64,000 nt of DNA, from positions 154,014-218,013 of the forward strand of contig NZ_JAESDH010000007.1 in assembly GCF_019249295.1 (NCBI RefSeq). The letters are read 5' to 3'. Under the pieces are notes generated by a model that had not been told where the DNA came from, made no database searches, and was given only the letters and a program-made list of their open reading frames with translations. Below are positions 1-8,721 of this stretch, in pieces (the first letter of the stretch is position 1; each line of letters opens with the position of its first letter). The DNA is from Alteromonas antoniana (GTDB lineage Bacteria > Pseudomonadota > Gammaproteobacteria > Enterobacterales > Alteromonadaceae). The position numbers and the translations under genes are program-made.

Positions 1-1258
1 GGTATTAATTTGCAATGAAGCGCACCGGTTTCTGGTTGCTGAGCAATTACGACAACTGGGTACTGAGCATGGCGGTATTATGCTGGAACCTGTCGGGCGC
101 AATACGGCACCGGCGATTGCGCTGGCGGCCCTGCATGCCACGAAAGATGGTCAGGACCCTGTACTTCTAGTTTTGGCGGCAGATCATCTGATTAAACAAT
201 TGCCTGAGTTTCATGGTGCAATTGAGAAAGCTCAGGCTCTGGCTGAAGCGGGCAACCTGGTAACTTTTGGTATTGTGCCAAACGAGCCGCATACCGGGTA
301 CGGTTATATCCAGTCTGGTGATGAGCTGGACGGCGGGTTTGCAGTAAAAGAGTTTGTTGAAAAGCCTGACATGGAAACGGCGAAGACCTATGTTGATTCC
401 GGAAATTACTTCTGGAACAGCGGCATGTTTATGTTCAAGGCCAGTCGTTACCTGGAAGAGCTGAGTAAGTTCAATCCCGATATTCTTAATGTGTGCAAAA
501 AAGCCATAGATTCTGAATCTCACGACCTTGATTTCATCCGCGTCGATGCTGACATTTTTGCTACCTGCCCGGATGACTCTATCGATTATGCCGTTATGGA
601 GAAAACGCAAGCGGCTGCGATGGTTCCACTGGATGCAGGCTGGTCTGATGTGGGCAGCTGGACGTCGTTGTGGGATACCGCAGAGAATAAAGATGAGAAC
701 GGCAATGTGGTTGTGGGTGATGCCATCCTTGAAGGAGTGCACAACAGCTACATTAATGCAGAGGAGCGCCTGATATCGGTGATCGGCCTTGATGATGTGG
801 TTGTGGTTGAGACTAAAGATGCAGTCATGGTAGCCCACAAAGACAAGGTGCAGGATATCAAGAAGGTCGTCGGTACGTTAAAAGCGGAAAAGCGGCCTGA
901 GTTCGAATTTCACCGGGAAGTCTTCCGCCCGTGGGGCAGTTACGACTCCATCGACAATGGGAAGCGTTTCCAGGTTAAGCGGATCTCCGTTAAACCGGGT
1001 GAAAAGCTCTCAGTACAGATGCATCATCACCGCGCAGAACACTGGATCGTGGTGTCAGGTACGGCCAATGTGACAATCGGTGAGAAAACACAACTGGTCA
1101 CAGAGAATGAGTCGGTTTACATTCCTATCGGCGATGTACACGCGCTGGAAAACCCCGGCAAAATTCCGCTGGAATTGATTGAAGTGCAGTCGGGAGCCTA
1201 CCTTGGAGAAGACGACATTGTGCGTTTTTCTGACCGCTATGGCCGTACAGCCAAGTAA
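1..1258 (+). CDS. manC: Mannose-1-phosphate guanylyltransferase / mannose-6-phosphate isomerase, 5' end outside window
   Basis: Bifunctional enzyme making GDP-mannose from mannose-1-phosphate and GTP and isomerising mannose-6-phosphate, used for surface polysaccharide. The frame is open to the left edge (first full codon at base 2), so the N-terminal nucleotide-binding part is missing; the first in-frame ATG at 80 lies inside the conserved block [10 protein letters not shown] and is not the true start. The C-terminal cupin isomerase domain is complete, with the metal-binding MHHHRAEHW block and FRPWGSYDS just before it. The gene is followed after about 20 bases by manB, as in capsule and exopolysaccharide operons. 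Family assignment is certain; which polysaccharide it serves cannot be seen here. Confidence 0.95.
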   Translation, partial: VLICNEAHRFLVAEQLRQLGTEHGGIMLEPVGRNTAPAIALAALHATKDGQDPVLLVLAADHLIKQLPEFHGAIEKAQALAEAGNLVTFGIVPNEPHTGYGYIQSGDELDGGFAVKEFVEKPDMETAKTYVDSGNYFWNSGMFMFKASRYLEELSKFNPDILNVCKKAIDSESHDLDFIRVDADIFATCPDDSIDYAVMEKTQAAAMVPLDAGWSDVGSWTSLWDTAENKDENGNVVVGDAILEGVHNSYINAEERLISVIGLDDVVVVETKDAVMVAHKDKVQDIKKVVGTLKAEKRPEFEFHREVFRPWGSYDSIDNGKRFQVKRISVKPGEKLSVQMHHHRAEHWIVVSGTANVTIGEKTQLVTENESVYIPIGDVHALENPGKIPLELIEVQSGAYLGEDDIVRFSDRYGRTAK

Positions 1259-1279
1259 CCGCCTGGAGTGATTACCATA

Positions 1280-2740
1280 ATGGGAACACCTATTACCTGT
1301 TTCAAAGCTTACGACATTCGCGGCGAACTTAATTCCCAGTTGAATGAAGAGGTTGCATATCGAATCGGCTACGCTTTTGCCGAAGAACTGAGCGCGAAGA
1401 CAGTGGTTGTCGGCGGTGACGTTCGCCTGACATCGGCACCATTAAAACTGGCCCTTTCTGCCGGGTTAATCGATGGTGGCGCTGAGGTCGTTGATATCGG
1501 CATGGCTGGTACGGAAGAGATTTACTTCGCCACCAAGCACCTTGGCGTTGATGGTGGTATCGAAGTAACGGCCAGCCATAATCCAATTAATTATAACGGC
1601 ATGAAGCTGGTTAAGGCGCAATCGGTCCCCATCAGCGGCGACACCGGCCTTAATGCAATCAAATCACGTGCTGAATCTCTCGATGATGCGAAGGTTAATG
1701 AGCGTCTTGGGTTCTACACCAATCACGTTGATATCGATCCGGACGCGTTTTTTGATGGCAAATCGCACATTCTGGAAGCACGACTACATGACACGGGAAG
1801 CTATAAAAGCGCCACGTGTATGGATGCGTATGTTGAACATATTCTCTCTTATGTGAATCTTGATAACTTCACACCACTGACGATTGTTGCCAATGCCGGA
1901 AACGGTGCGGCGGGCAAGGCGCTGGACGCGATTGATTCTGCATTCAGAAAGAATAATGTGCCGGTTGACTTTGTGAAAGTGCATCATCAGCCCGATGGTA
2001 CGTTCCCCAATGGGATCCCGAATCCATTGTTGCCAGAAAATCGGGCCGATACTGCGCAGGCTGTTAAGGACAATGCCGCAGATTTCGGTATCGCGTGGGA
2101 TGGCGATTTTGATCGCTGCTTCTTATTTGATGCCGAAGGTAACTTTATTGAAGGTTACTATATTGTTGGGTTGCTGGCAGAAGCGTTTCTGGATAAAAAC
2201 AGTGACTCAAAAATCATCTATGATCCACGCGTTTATTGGAATACCGAAGATATCGTAAACAACGCGGGTGGCGAGCCCATTAAGTGCAAAACCGGCCATG
2301 CTTTTATTAAGGAGCGGATGCGCAAGGAAGATGCCGTCTACGGCGGCGAGATGAGCGCACACCACTATTTTCGCGATTTCGCGTACTGTGACTCAGGTAT
2401 GATCCCATGGCTACTGATTGCAGAGCTGATTTGTACGAAGAAGCAGTCGCTGGCGTCGATGGTCAAGGAGCGGATCGCCGCGTTTCCCTCTTCCGGAGAA
2501 ATCAACAGTAAGCTTAAGGATGCAGATGCCGCGCTTCAACGCGTACTTGATAAGTATGAAGCGGATGCGCAGGTTATCGATAAGACTGATGGCTTAGGGC
2601 TTGAGTTCGGTAACTGGCGCTTTAATCTGAGAAAGTCCAATACCGAGCCTGTGATCCGGCTTAATGTCGAGTCGAAAGGTGATATTCCTCTGATGGAAGA
2701 AAAAACAGCGGAATTACTTGCCGTGATTAGAGACGAATAA
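1280..2740 (+). CDS. manB: Phosphomannomutase / phosphoglucomutase
   Basis: Interconverts mannose-6-phosphate and mannose-1-phosphate, supplying ManC. The phosphoserine loop TASHNP and the magnesium loop GDFDRC are present, and the C-terminal RKSNTEP phosphate-binding motif closes the protein. The frame opens at a GTG at 1268, but the ATG at 1280 begins a natural N-terminus ([15 protein letters not shown]), and a GGAG at 1265-1268 lies 11 bases before it, so I prefer 1280 (486 residues). It follows manC closely and ends at a strong terminator, so it is the last gene of this operon. Confidence 0.93.
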   Translation: MGTPITCFKAYDIRGELNSQLNEEVAYRIGYAFAEELSAKTVVVGGDVRLTSAPLKLALSAGLIDGGAEVVDIGMAGTEEIYFATKHLGVDGGIEVTASHNPINYNGMKLVKAQSVPISGDTGLNAIKSRAESLDDAKVNERLGFYTNHVDIDPDAFFDGKSHILEARLHDTGSYKSATCMDAYVEHILSYVNLDNFTPLTIVANAGNGAAGKALDAIDSAFRKNNVPVDFVKVHHQPDGTFPNGIPNPLLPENRADTAQAVKDNAADFGIAWDGDFDRCFLFDAEGNFIEGYYIVGLLAEAFLDKNSDSKIIYDPRVYWNTEDIVNNAGGEPIKCKTGHAFIKERMRKEDAVYGGEMSAHHYFRDFAYCDSGMIPWLLIAELICTKKQSLASMVKERIAAFPSSGEINSKLKDADAALQRVLDKYEADAQVIDKTDGLGLEFGNWRFNLRKSNTEPVIRLNVESKGDIPLMEEKTAELLAVIRDE

Positions 2741-2760
2741 TCATTTGCGAATACGAACGT

Positions 2761-2785
2761 AAAAAGCGCCTGAAGGCGCTTTTTT
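2761..2785 (+). terminator. Rho-independent terminator after manB
   Basis: A GCGCC / GGCGC stem with a TGAA loop is preceded by an A run and followed by a T run. It ends the manC-manB operon. The 95 bases to the next gene end hold nothing recognisable. Confidence 0.85.
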
Positions 2786-2880
2786 GCTTTTATAAATCGT
2801 TTGCGGTTTCAGCCGCGCTCCAGGTCGGTAACTCCACAATGCAGTCAGCGCTGAAATAGGCTCGCTGAATAAGATCCCGC

Positions 2881-3303
2881 TCAGGTCAATAGCACTATCA
2901 TCGCCGCGTGACAAATTACGACTACCGTTGTGAGGGCCATTCTGACGGTGGTGTAAGCTACGACAATTTTTTGTGGCAGCGTTAGCGTAAATTTATCGTA
3001 GAAAAGTATCGCGATATAAGATACCGATAACACACCGAGCACCTTCACATCTCCGCTGAACACCAGGCAAAGCCAGCCAATAATGGTAGGAAGCATAGCA
3101 ATGTATAACTGATGATTGGTACGGTTGTGCTGAAGCGCATCCAGCCAGTGGACACCACCAAAAAACGATAACAATACCGCCGAATACTGGGTGAAATACC
3201 TGGCGCTTTCACTTAACGATAACATGTCGGTGATAACGAAAAGTGGCATGGCAATGAACGGGATTAGGCCTGCAATACCCAGAAACACTGCAGAGTAGGG
3301 CAT
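2881..3303 (-). CDS. DUF3429 family small membrane protein
   Basis: A 140-residue protein with four to five hydrophobic segments (about 5-27, 38-52, 66-84, 88-105 and 113-138), resembling the DUF3429 family of uncharacterised inner-membrane proteins. The conserved-looking stretch FFGGVHWLDAL lies between the second and third segments. AAGGAGAA stands 5 bases before the ATG, a good ribosome site. It sits 14 bases downstream of the gltA terminator on the same strand, so it may be reached by read-through from gltA. No function is known for the family and the context adds none. Confidence 0.75.
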   Translation of the reverse strand: MPYSAVFLGIAGLIPFIAMPLFVITDMLSLSESARYFTQYSAVLLSFFGGVHWLDALQHNRTNHQLYIAMLPTIIGWLCLVFSGDVKVLGVLSVSYIAILFYDKFTLTLPQKIVVAYTTVRMALTTVVVICHAAMIVLLT

Positions 3304-3315
3304 GAAGTTCTCCTT

Positions 3316-3346
3316 AAAAAAATAGCGCCGTTGGGCGCTATTTTGT
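3316..3346 (-). terminator. Terminator between gltA and the DUF3429 gene
   Basis: ATAGCGCC / GGCGCTAT stem with a four-base loop and a T run in the minus direction (A run on the plus strand). It sits between the gltA stop and the ribosome site of the next gene. Confidence 0.8.
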
Positions 3347-3369
3347 GACGTAATGACTAATACGATGTG

Positions 3370-4647
3370 TTACTTAATCGGATTATATTTACGTTTACTG
3401 TGACCAGTATAAAGCTGACGTGGACGACCAATTTTTTGTTTTGGATCGCTCATCATTTCATGCCAGTGTGAAATCCAGCCAACAGTACGAGACAGGGCAA
3501 AGATACACGTAAACATGTTAGTTGGGATACCTATCGCTTTCAGCACAATTCCTGAGTAGAAATCTACATTAGGGAATAGTTTCTTCTCAGCGAAGTAAGG
3601 GTCTTCAAGTGCAATGCGCTCAAGCTCCATCGCCACATCCAGTAACGGATCCTGCACATTCAGCTCTTTCAGAACTTCATGGCAGCTCTCACGCATTACG
3701 GTTGCGCGCGGGTCATAGTTTTTATAAACACGGTGACCGAAGCCCATCAGGCGGAAAGGATCGTTTTTATCTTTTGCCCTGTCAATGAACTCAGGAATTC
3801 GGTCTACACTACCGATTTCTTCCAGCATGTTCAGGCATGCTTCGTTTGCACCGCCGTGCGCAGGACCCCAGAGTGACGCAACACCAGCTGCGATACACGC
3901 ATATGGGTTAGCGCCTGAAGAGCCAGCAAGACGCACTGTAGACGTTGATGCATTTTGCTCATGGTCGGCGTGAAGGGTAAAGATACGATCCATTGCACGC
4001 TCGACCGCCGGGCTGATTTGATATTCTTCAGCAGGGACTGAGAACATCATATTCAGGAAGTTGGCGGCATAGCTCAAATCATTGCGCGGATATACAAATG
4101 GCTGACCAATGTTGTACTTGTAGCACATTGCTACCAGCGTTGGCATTTTCGCTATCAGACGGTGCGCACTGCGTACACGCTCGTCTGGATTAGAAACATC
4201 CAAATCGCTGTGATAAAACGATGACATCGCGCCAACAGTGCCGCAAAGCATAGCCATTGGGTGAGCGTCATTTCTGAAACCATGGAAAAACATGTTGATT
4301 TGTTCATGCAACATGGTGTGACGAGTTATCGTCGATTTAAATTGTTCGTACTCATCTTTTGAAGGTGCGTCACCGTGCAATAGCATGTGGCACACTTCCA
4401 GGTACTCTGCGTCTCTGGCCAGTTCCTCAATTGGGAAACCGCGGTGTAAAAGCACACCATTAGCGCCATCGATATAGGTGATTGCTGATTCGCAAGATCC
4501 TGTCGCCATAAACCCTGGGTCATAGGTGAAATAACCGTTAGCGCCCAAAGGACGTACGTCGATTACGTCTTGACCTTCTGTTCCGGACAAAATAGGAAGT
4601 TCAATTTCCTTGTCGCCCGCTTTAAGAATGGCTTTCTGATCTGCCAT
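3370..4647 (-). CDS. gltA: Citrate synthase (type II)
   Basis: Condenses oxaloacetate and acetyl-CoA into citrate, the entry step of the TCA cycle. The 425-residue length fits the large hexameric, NADH-sensitive type of Gram-negative bacteria. Active-site blocks are visible: [10 protein letters not shown] and [11 protein letters not shown] with the catalytic histidines, and [18 protein letters not shown] lies 8 bases before the ATG. The gene is divergent from sdhCDAB-sucABCD, the arrangement seen in many gammaproteobacteria, with about 690 bases of shared regulatory DNA. Confidence 0.98.
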   Translation of the reverse strand: MADQKAILKAGDKEIELPILSGTEGQDVIDVRPLGANGYFTYDPGFMATGSCESAITYIDGANGVLLHRGFPIEELARDAEYLEVCHMLLHGDAPSKDEYEQFKSTITRHTMLHEQINMFFHGFRNDAHPMAMLCGTVGAMSSFYHSDLDVSNPDERVRSAHRLIAKMPTLVAMCYKYNIGQPFVYPRNDLSYAANFLNMMFSVPAEEYQISPAVERAMDRIFTLHADHEQNASTSTVRLAGSSGANPYACIAAGVASLWGPAHGGANEACLNMLEEIGSVDRIPEFIDRAKDKNDPFRLMGFGHRVYKNYDPRATVMRESCHEVLKELNVQDPLLDVAMELERIALEDPYFAEKKLFPNVDFYSGIVLKAIGIPTNMFTCIFALSRTVGWISHWHEMMSDPKQKIGRPRQLYTGHSKRKYNPIK

Positions 4648-5336
4648 AAAATGCTCTCCTCAGAATGGTTCTGTTTGCAGCGAAATCAGGGGAAATTCCC
4701 CGACTCGTTGGGAAAAGTGGCGTATTTGTACTTTATTATGCACTAACAAGTCAATTTAAATGCATATATGGATGATAAATATTCCAGATTGTTAATAATG
4801 ATACTCTCCACAATTCAACCTGGATAATGTGCCACAAATCACAAATTTATTCATGCGATTGAGCGTATTCACCAGCCGTTAAGCCGGTGAATTTTCACAC
4901 TTCTTGTTAAGTCGCACTTAATTTAATCAAAATTTGGGTGGTGTTTGTCCACTCACATTAAATGAGCGTAATTTATCAATCTTTTCGATAGTTATGTACG
5001 TAAGGGACTGATAAACTGATGCGCCGTTTTATACTGCAGCGTTATCAACTTTCGATCAATTTTAGCGCGTTATTTGGGCACTAGCCGACTTATGTCTATA
5101 GTCTAAGACTAAAGTCCTAATAAGGCACAAAAAATTGTAATTATACTATGCGCTGGATATACTCAGCCGTACTTGAAATCCGGAATATTTATTCTGTAAA
5201 TCAAGTAATAAATAATTCACAAATTGTTAACAACTCAGTGGATGAGGCAATTAACAGGTAATAAACGAATCGACTCACACAGGACATAAAAATTGTGAGA
5301 GGTTCATTATCCCTACGGATCAAACAGGCATACATT
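4648..5336. promoter_or_regulatory. gltA / sdhC divergent regulatory region
   Basis: AT-rich non-coding spacer between two divergent TCA operons. It holds a TATACT -10-like box at 5142-5147 without a convincing -35, an inverted repeat at 5099-5111, and TTGTTAACAA at 5224-5233. A long palindrome arm pair ACTTGA / TCAAGT lies around 5163-5207. I see no small gene; the minus-strand frame at 5201-5554 is a shadow of sdhC. Confidence 0.6.
5099..5111. repeat. Inverted repeat TAGTCT-A-AGACTA upstream of sdhC
   Basis: Perfect 6-base arms around a single base, about 35 bases upstream of a TATACT box. It could be an operator for the sdh-suc operons; the regulator is unknown to me. Confidence 0.4.
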
Positions 5337-5711
5337 GTGAAAAAGCAAAGACCAGTAAATTTAGAACTCAATACTATTAAATTTCCTCCTTCTGCTATTT
5401 CGTCAATTCTCCATCGGGTTACTGGTGTGGCAATGTTTTTTGCATTGCTGTTTGTTATCTGGGCTTGGGCGGTTTCTTTGTCATCAGCGGATGGCTTTGC
5501 GAGCGTGCAGTCTATGATGGACGGTATCATTGGAAAATTGGTCGCAATCGGCACAGCGTCAGCGCTGACCTATCACATGTTGGGCGGCATTCGCCATGGC
5601 ATCATGGATATGGGTTATTGGGAAGAGCTTGAGTCAGGTAATTTAAGCGCGAAGATCGTTATCGGGCTTTGGATTGTACTGACCATCGTATTGGGAGTTG
5701 CATTATGGTAA
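5337..5711 (+). CDS. sdhC: Succinate dehydrogenase cytochrome b556 subunit
   Basis: Membrane anchor that binds heme b and quinone with SdhD. The frame is open from 5295, but the family signature KKQRPVNLELNTIKFP begins right after a GTG at 5337, with AGG 8 bases before it, so I take that start (124 residues). The motif SSILHRVTG and the heme-ligand region HMLGGIRHGIMD are present, with three membrane segments. It overlaps sdhD by 7 bases, indicating translational coupling. Confidence 0.93.
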   Translation: MKKQRPVNLELNTIKFPPSAISSILHRVTGVAMFFALLFVIWAWAVSLSSADGFASVQSMMDGIIGKLVAIGTASALTYHMLGGIRHGIMDMGYWEELESGNLSAKIVIGLWIVLTIVLGVALW

Positions 5712-6052
5712 CGAATCAAGCAAGCATTAAGCGTAACGGCGTTCAGGATTACGTTTCATTACGTGCAACCGCAGTCATCATTGCTGCATTTTCGCTATTT
5801 ATGGCGTGGTTCTTTATCACCACTGACAATATTACTTTTGCAGTGTGGCAAGATCTGTTTTCTGGTATCGCGATGAAAGTGTTCACGCTGGCAGCGTTGG
5901 TTGCCATCATGATTCACGTTCGCATTGGCCTTTGGCAGGTGTTAACCGACTACGTTAAATCAGCTGCCCTGCGCGGCGTGGTGCAATATGTGCTGAACAT
6001 CATCGCATTTGTTTACGTTGCCGTTGGTCTGTTTGTATTGTGGGGAGTGTAA
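5705..6052 (+). CDS. sdhD: Succinate dehydrogenase membrane anchor subunit
   Basis: Second membrane anchor of complex II, 115 residues with three hydrophobic segments (about 16-36, 50-72 and 86-113). The start at ATG 5705 overlaps the end of sdhC; an upstream in-frame codon at 5669 would lie entirely inside sdhC and is unlikely. The segment [17 protein letters not shown] matches the family's heme/quinone region. The stop lies one base before the sdhA start. Confidence 0.93.
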   Translation: MVTNQASIKRNGVQDYVSLRATAVIIAAFSLFMAWFFITTDNITFAVWQDLFSGIAMKVFTLAALVAIMIHVRIGLWQVLTDYVKSAALRGVVQYVLNIIAFVYVAVGLFVLWGV

Positions 6053-6053
6053 T

Positions 6054-7826
6054 ATGAGTTTACCCGTTCACGAGTTTGATGCCGTCGTTATTGGCGCCGG
6101 TGGTGCAGGTATGCGTGCTGCACTTCAGATTTCTCAATCTGGCAAATCCTGCGCACTATTATCAAAAGTATTTCCAACCCGATCGCACACTGTGTCTGCC
6201 CAGGGCGGCATTACGGTAGCGCTGGGTAATTCTCATGAAGATAACTGGGAATGGCACATGTACGATACGGTCAAAGGCTCCGATTATATCGGTGACCAGG
6301 ACGCTATCGAGTATATGTGTAAAACCGGCCCTGAAGCCATTATTGAAATGGAAAACATGGGCTTGCCATTCTCTCGTTTTGAAAATGGTAAGGTTTATCA
6401 GCGTCCTTTCGGTGGCCAGTCCAAGAATTTCGGTGGTGAACAAGCCGCACGAACAGCCGCCGCAGCCGACCGTACTGGTCACGCGTTATTGCACCTGCTT
6501 TATCAGCAAAACGTCAAGAACAAGACAAAAGTTTTCAGCGAATGGTACGCACTGGATCTGGTGAAAAACCAGGATGGTGACGTTGTTGGCTGTACTGCCA
6601 TCGACATTGAGACCGGCGAAGTGGTTTATTTCAAATCACGCGCAGTGGTTCTTGCCACAGGTGGTGCAGGGCGTATTTATGCGTCTACCACTAACGCGCA
6701 CATTAATACCGGTGACGGTGTAGGTATGGCCCTTCGCGCGGGCGTATCTGTGCAGGATATGGAAATGTGGCAGTTCCACCCAACAGGTATTGCCGGCGCG
6801 GGTACGCTGGTGACAGAAGGTTGCCGTGGTGAAGGTGGTTACCTGCTAAATAAAGATGGTGAACGCTTCATGGAGCGTTATGCACCGAACGCGAAAGACC
6901 TGGCAGGTCGTGACGTTGTTGCTCGCTCGATGATGACTGAAATTCGTGAAGGTCGCGGTTGTGATGGCCCATGGGGCACGCACATTAAACTGAAGCTGGA
7001 TCACCTGGGTAAAGAAGTTCTCGAGTCACGCTTGCCTGGTATTCTTGAGTTGTCGCGTACCTTTGCACACGTCGACCCGGTTAAAGAGCCGATTCCGGTA
7101 ATTCCTACCTGTCACTATATGATGGGTGGAATTCCAACCAACGTACATGGTCAGTGTTTGACTATTGATGAGAATGGCAAGGATACCGTGGTTAACGGCC
7201 TGTTCGCCTGTGGTGAAATTGCATGTGTATCAGTACACGGCGCGAACCGCCTGGGCGGAAACTCGCTGCTTGACCTGGTGGTATTTGGTCGTGCAACCGG
7301 TCTTCATCTTGGTGAAACCCTGGCAGAGATGGCACCGTCCCGAGATGCTTCTGAATCGGACATTGATGCCGCGATGTCGCGCTTTAATCGCTGGGAAAAT
7401 TCAGAAAAAGGCAAAGGCGAAGACCCTGTCCAAATCAAAAAAGACATGCAGGAATGTATGCAGCTTAACTTCTCTGTATTCCGCGAAGGTGACGCGATGG
7501 CTGAAGGCCTTGAACAACTTCGCGAAATTCGTGAACGTCTGAAGCATGCTCGCCTGGATGATAAGAGTTCAGATTTCAACACCCAACGTATTGAGTGTCT
7601 GGAATTGGATAACCTTATGGAAACCGCGTACAGCACTGCAGTTGCAGCGAACTTCAGAACGGAAAGTCGTGGCGCGCACAGCCGCTTCGATTACCCGGAC
7701 CGTGACGATGAAAACTGGTTATGTCATTCAGTGTATCGTCCGGAGTCTGAGTCTATGGTCAAACGTGAAGTCAATATGGCGCCGAAGTTGCGGGAAGCAT
7801 TCCCACCGAAAGCGCGTTCATATTAA
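6054..7826 (+). CDS. sdhA: Succinate dehydrogenase flavoprotein subunit
   Basis: Oxidises succinate to fumarate with covalently bound FAD. The start at 6054 gives [19 protein letters not shown] with the dinucleotide fold at residues 13-19. The flavinylation histidine is His45 in [11 protein letters not shown]. Substrate-site blocks [18 protein letters not shown] and [13 protein letters not shown] follow, and the length of 590 is normal. An in-frame start at 6009 would run back into sdhD and is rejected. Confidence 0.98.
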   Translation: MSLPVHEFDAVVIGAGGAGMRAALQISQSGKSCALLSKVFPTRSHTVSAQGGITVALGNSHEDNWEWHMYDTVKGSDYIGDQDAIEYMCKTGPEAIIEMENMGLPFSRFENGKVYQRPFGGQSKNFGGEQAARTAAAADRTGHALLHLLYQQNVKNKTKVFSEWYALDLVKNQDGDVVGCTAIDIETGEVVYFKSRAVVLATGGAGRIYASTTNAHINTGDGVGMALRAGVSVQDMEMWQFHPTGIAGAGTLVTEGCRGEGGYLLNKDGERFMERYAPNAKDLAGRDVVARSMMTEIREGRGCDGPWGTHIKLKLDHLGKEVLESRLPGILELSRTFAHVDPVKEPIPVIPTCHYMMGGIPTNVHGQCLTIDENGKDTVVNGLFACGEIACVSVHGANRLGGNSLLDLVVFGRATGLHLGETLAEMAPSRDASESDIDAAMSRFNRWENSEKGKGEDPVQIKKDMQECMQLNFSVFREGDAMAEGLEQLREIRERLKHARLDDKSSDFNTQRIECLELDNLMETAYSTAVAANFRTESRGAHSRFDYPDRDDENWLCHSVYRPESESMVKREVNMAPKLREAFPPKARSY

Positions 7827-7840
7827 GAGAGGCAACGATC

Positions 7841-8551
7841 ATGAAATTAGAATTTTCAATTTATCGTTACAACCCTGAGGTTGATGACGCGCCGTACATG
7901 CAGGACTACACGCTGGAAGTGGAAGAAGGTCGTGACATGATGGTTCTTGATGCGTTACTGGCGCTGAAAGAGCAGGATCCTACCTTGTCACTCCGCCGCT
8001 CTTGCCGTGAAGGTGTGTGTGGTTCTGATGGTGTTAACATGAACGGCAAAAATGGCCTGGCATGTATAACCCCATTATCCAGCCTGGGCAAGGGCAAAGT
8101 GGTTGTTCGCCCGTTACCGGGATTGCCAGTTGTACGCGACCTTGTCGTTGATATGACGCAATTCTATACCCAGTATGAAAAGGTGAAGCCGTTCCTGATT
8201 AACGATTCACAGGTGCCGCCTGCACGTGAACATTTGCAGTCGCCTGAAGAGCGTGCCAAGCTTGACGGACTTTACGAGTGTATTCTTTGCGCTTGCTGTT
8301 CAACATCATGTCCGTCGTTCTGGTGGAACCCGGACAAGTTTATTGGCCCGGCAGGTCTTCTGCATGCATATCGTTTCCTTATCGACAGTCGCGATACAGC
8401 AACCGAAGAGCGTCTGAACGATCTGGATGACGCATTCAGCGTATTCCGCTGCCACGGTATCATGAACTGCGTTAGCGTATGTCCTAAGGGACTTAACCCG
8501 ACAAAAGCTATCGGCCAAATCAAGTCGATGCTTTTACAACGGGCTGTTTAG
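7841..8551 (+). CDS. sdhB: Succinate dehydrogenase iron-sulfur subunit
   Basis: Carries electrons from FAD to quinone through three iron-sulfur clusters. The 2Fe-2S ligands are in SCREGVCGSDG with a later LAC. The ferredoxin-like ligands for the 4Fe-4S and 3Fe-4S centres are in CILCACCSTSCP and CHGIMNCVSVCPKG. The length of 236 is typical. A GAGAGG ribosome site precedes the ATG, and the gene ends at a terminator, closing the sdhCDAB unit. Confidence 0.98.
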   Translation: MKLEFSIYRYNPEVDDAPYMQDYTLEVEEGRDMMVLDALLALKEQDPTLSLRRSCREGVCGSDGVNMNGKNGLACITPLSSLGKGKVVVRPLPGLPVVRDLVVDMTQFYTQYEKVKPFLINDSQVPPAREHLQSPEERAKLDGLYECILCACCSTSCPSFWWNPDKFIGPAGLLHAYRFLIDSRDTATEERLNDLDDAFSVFRCHGIMNCVSVCPKGLNPTKAIGQIKSMLLQRAV

Positions 8552-8596
8552 TACTATATTTCTGTCAACTCACGAGTTACAGATAGCAATGCTCTA

Positions 8597-8628
8597 AATG
8601 GCCATCCGCTCGGGATGGCTATTTTTTT
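8597..8628 (+). terminator. Terminator between sdhB and sucA
   Basis: GCCATCC / GGATGGC stem, 5-base loop, followed by a T run of seven. The sdh and suc genes may thus be separate transcripts, or suc may be partly fed by read-through. Confidence 0.8.
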
Positions 8629-8647
8629 GTATATATCGGGAATAAGG

Positions 8648-8676
8648 TTGGTTAACGCGTATTTAGCCTTCATAAT
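8648..8676 (+). promoter_or_regulatory. Possible sucA promoter
   Basis: TTGGTT, 17-base spacer, CATAAT, placed after the sdhB terminator and 45 bases before the sucA start. The -35 is a weak match; assignment by inspection only. Confidence 0.4.
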
Positions 8677-8721
8677 ATGCCGGTATCTTTTGTTTTTTAC
8701 AGAACGTAGCAAGGCACAATA

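Noticed and set aside
167..838. 223-codon frame opposite manC
   Set aside because: Antisense to well-conserved guanylyltransferase sequence; no ribosome site or domain.
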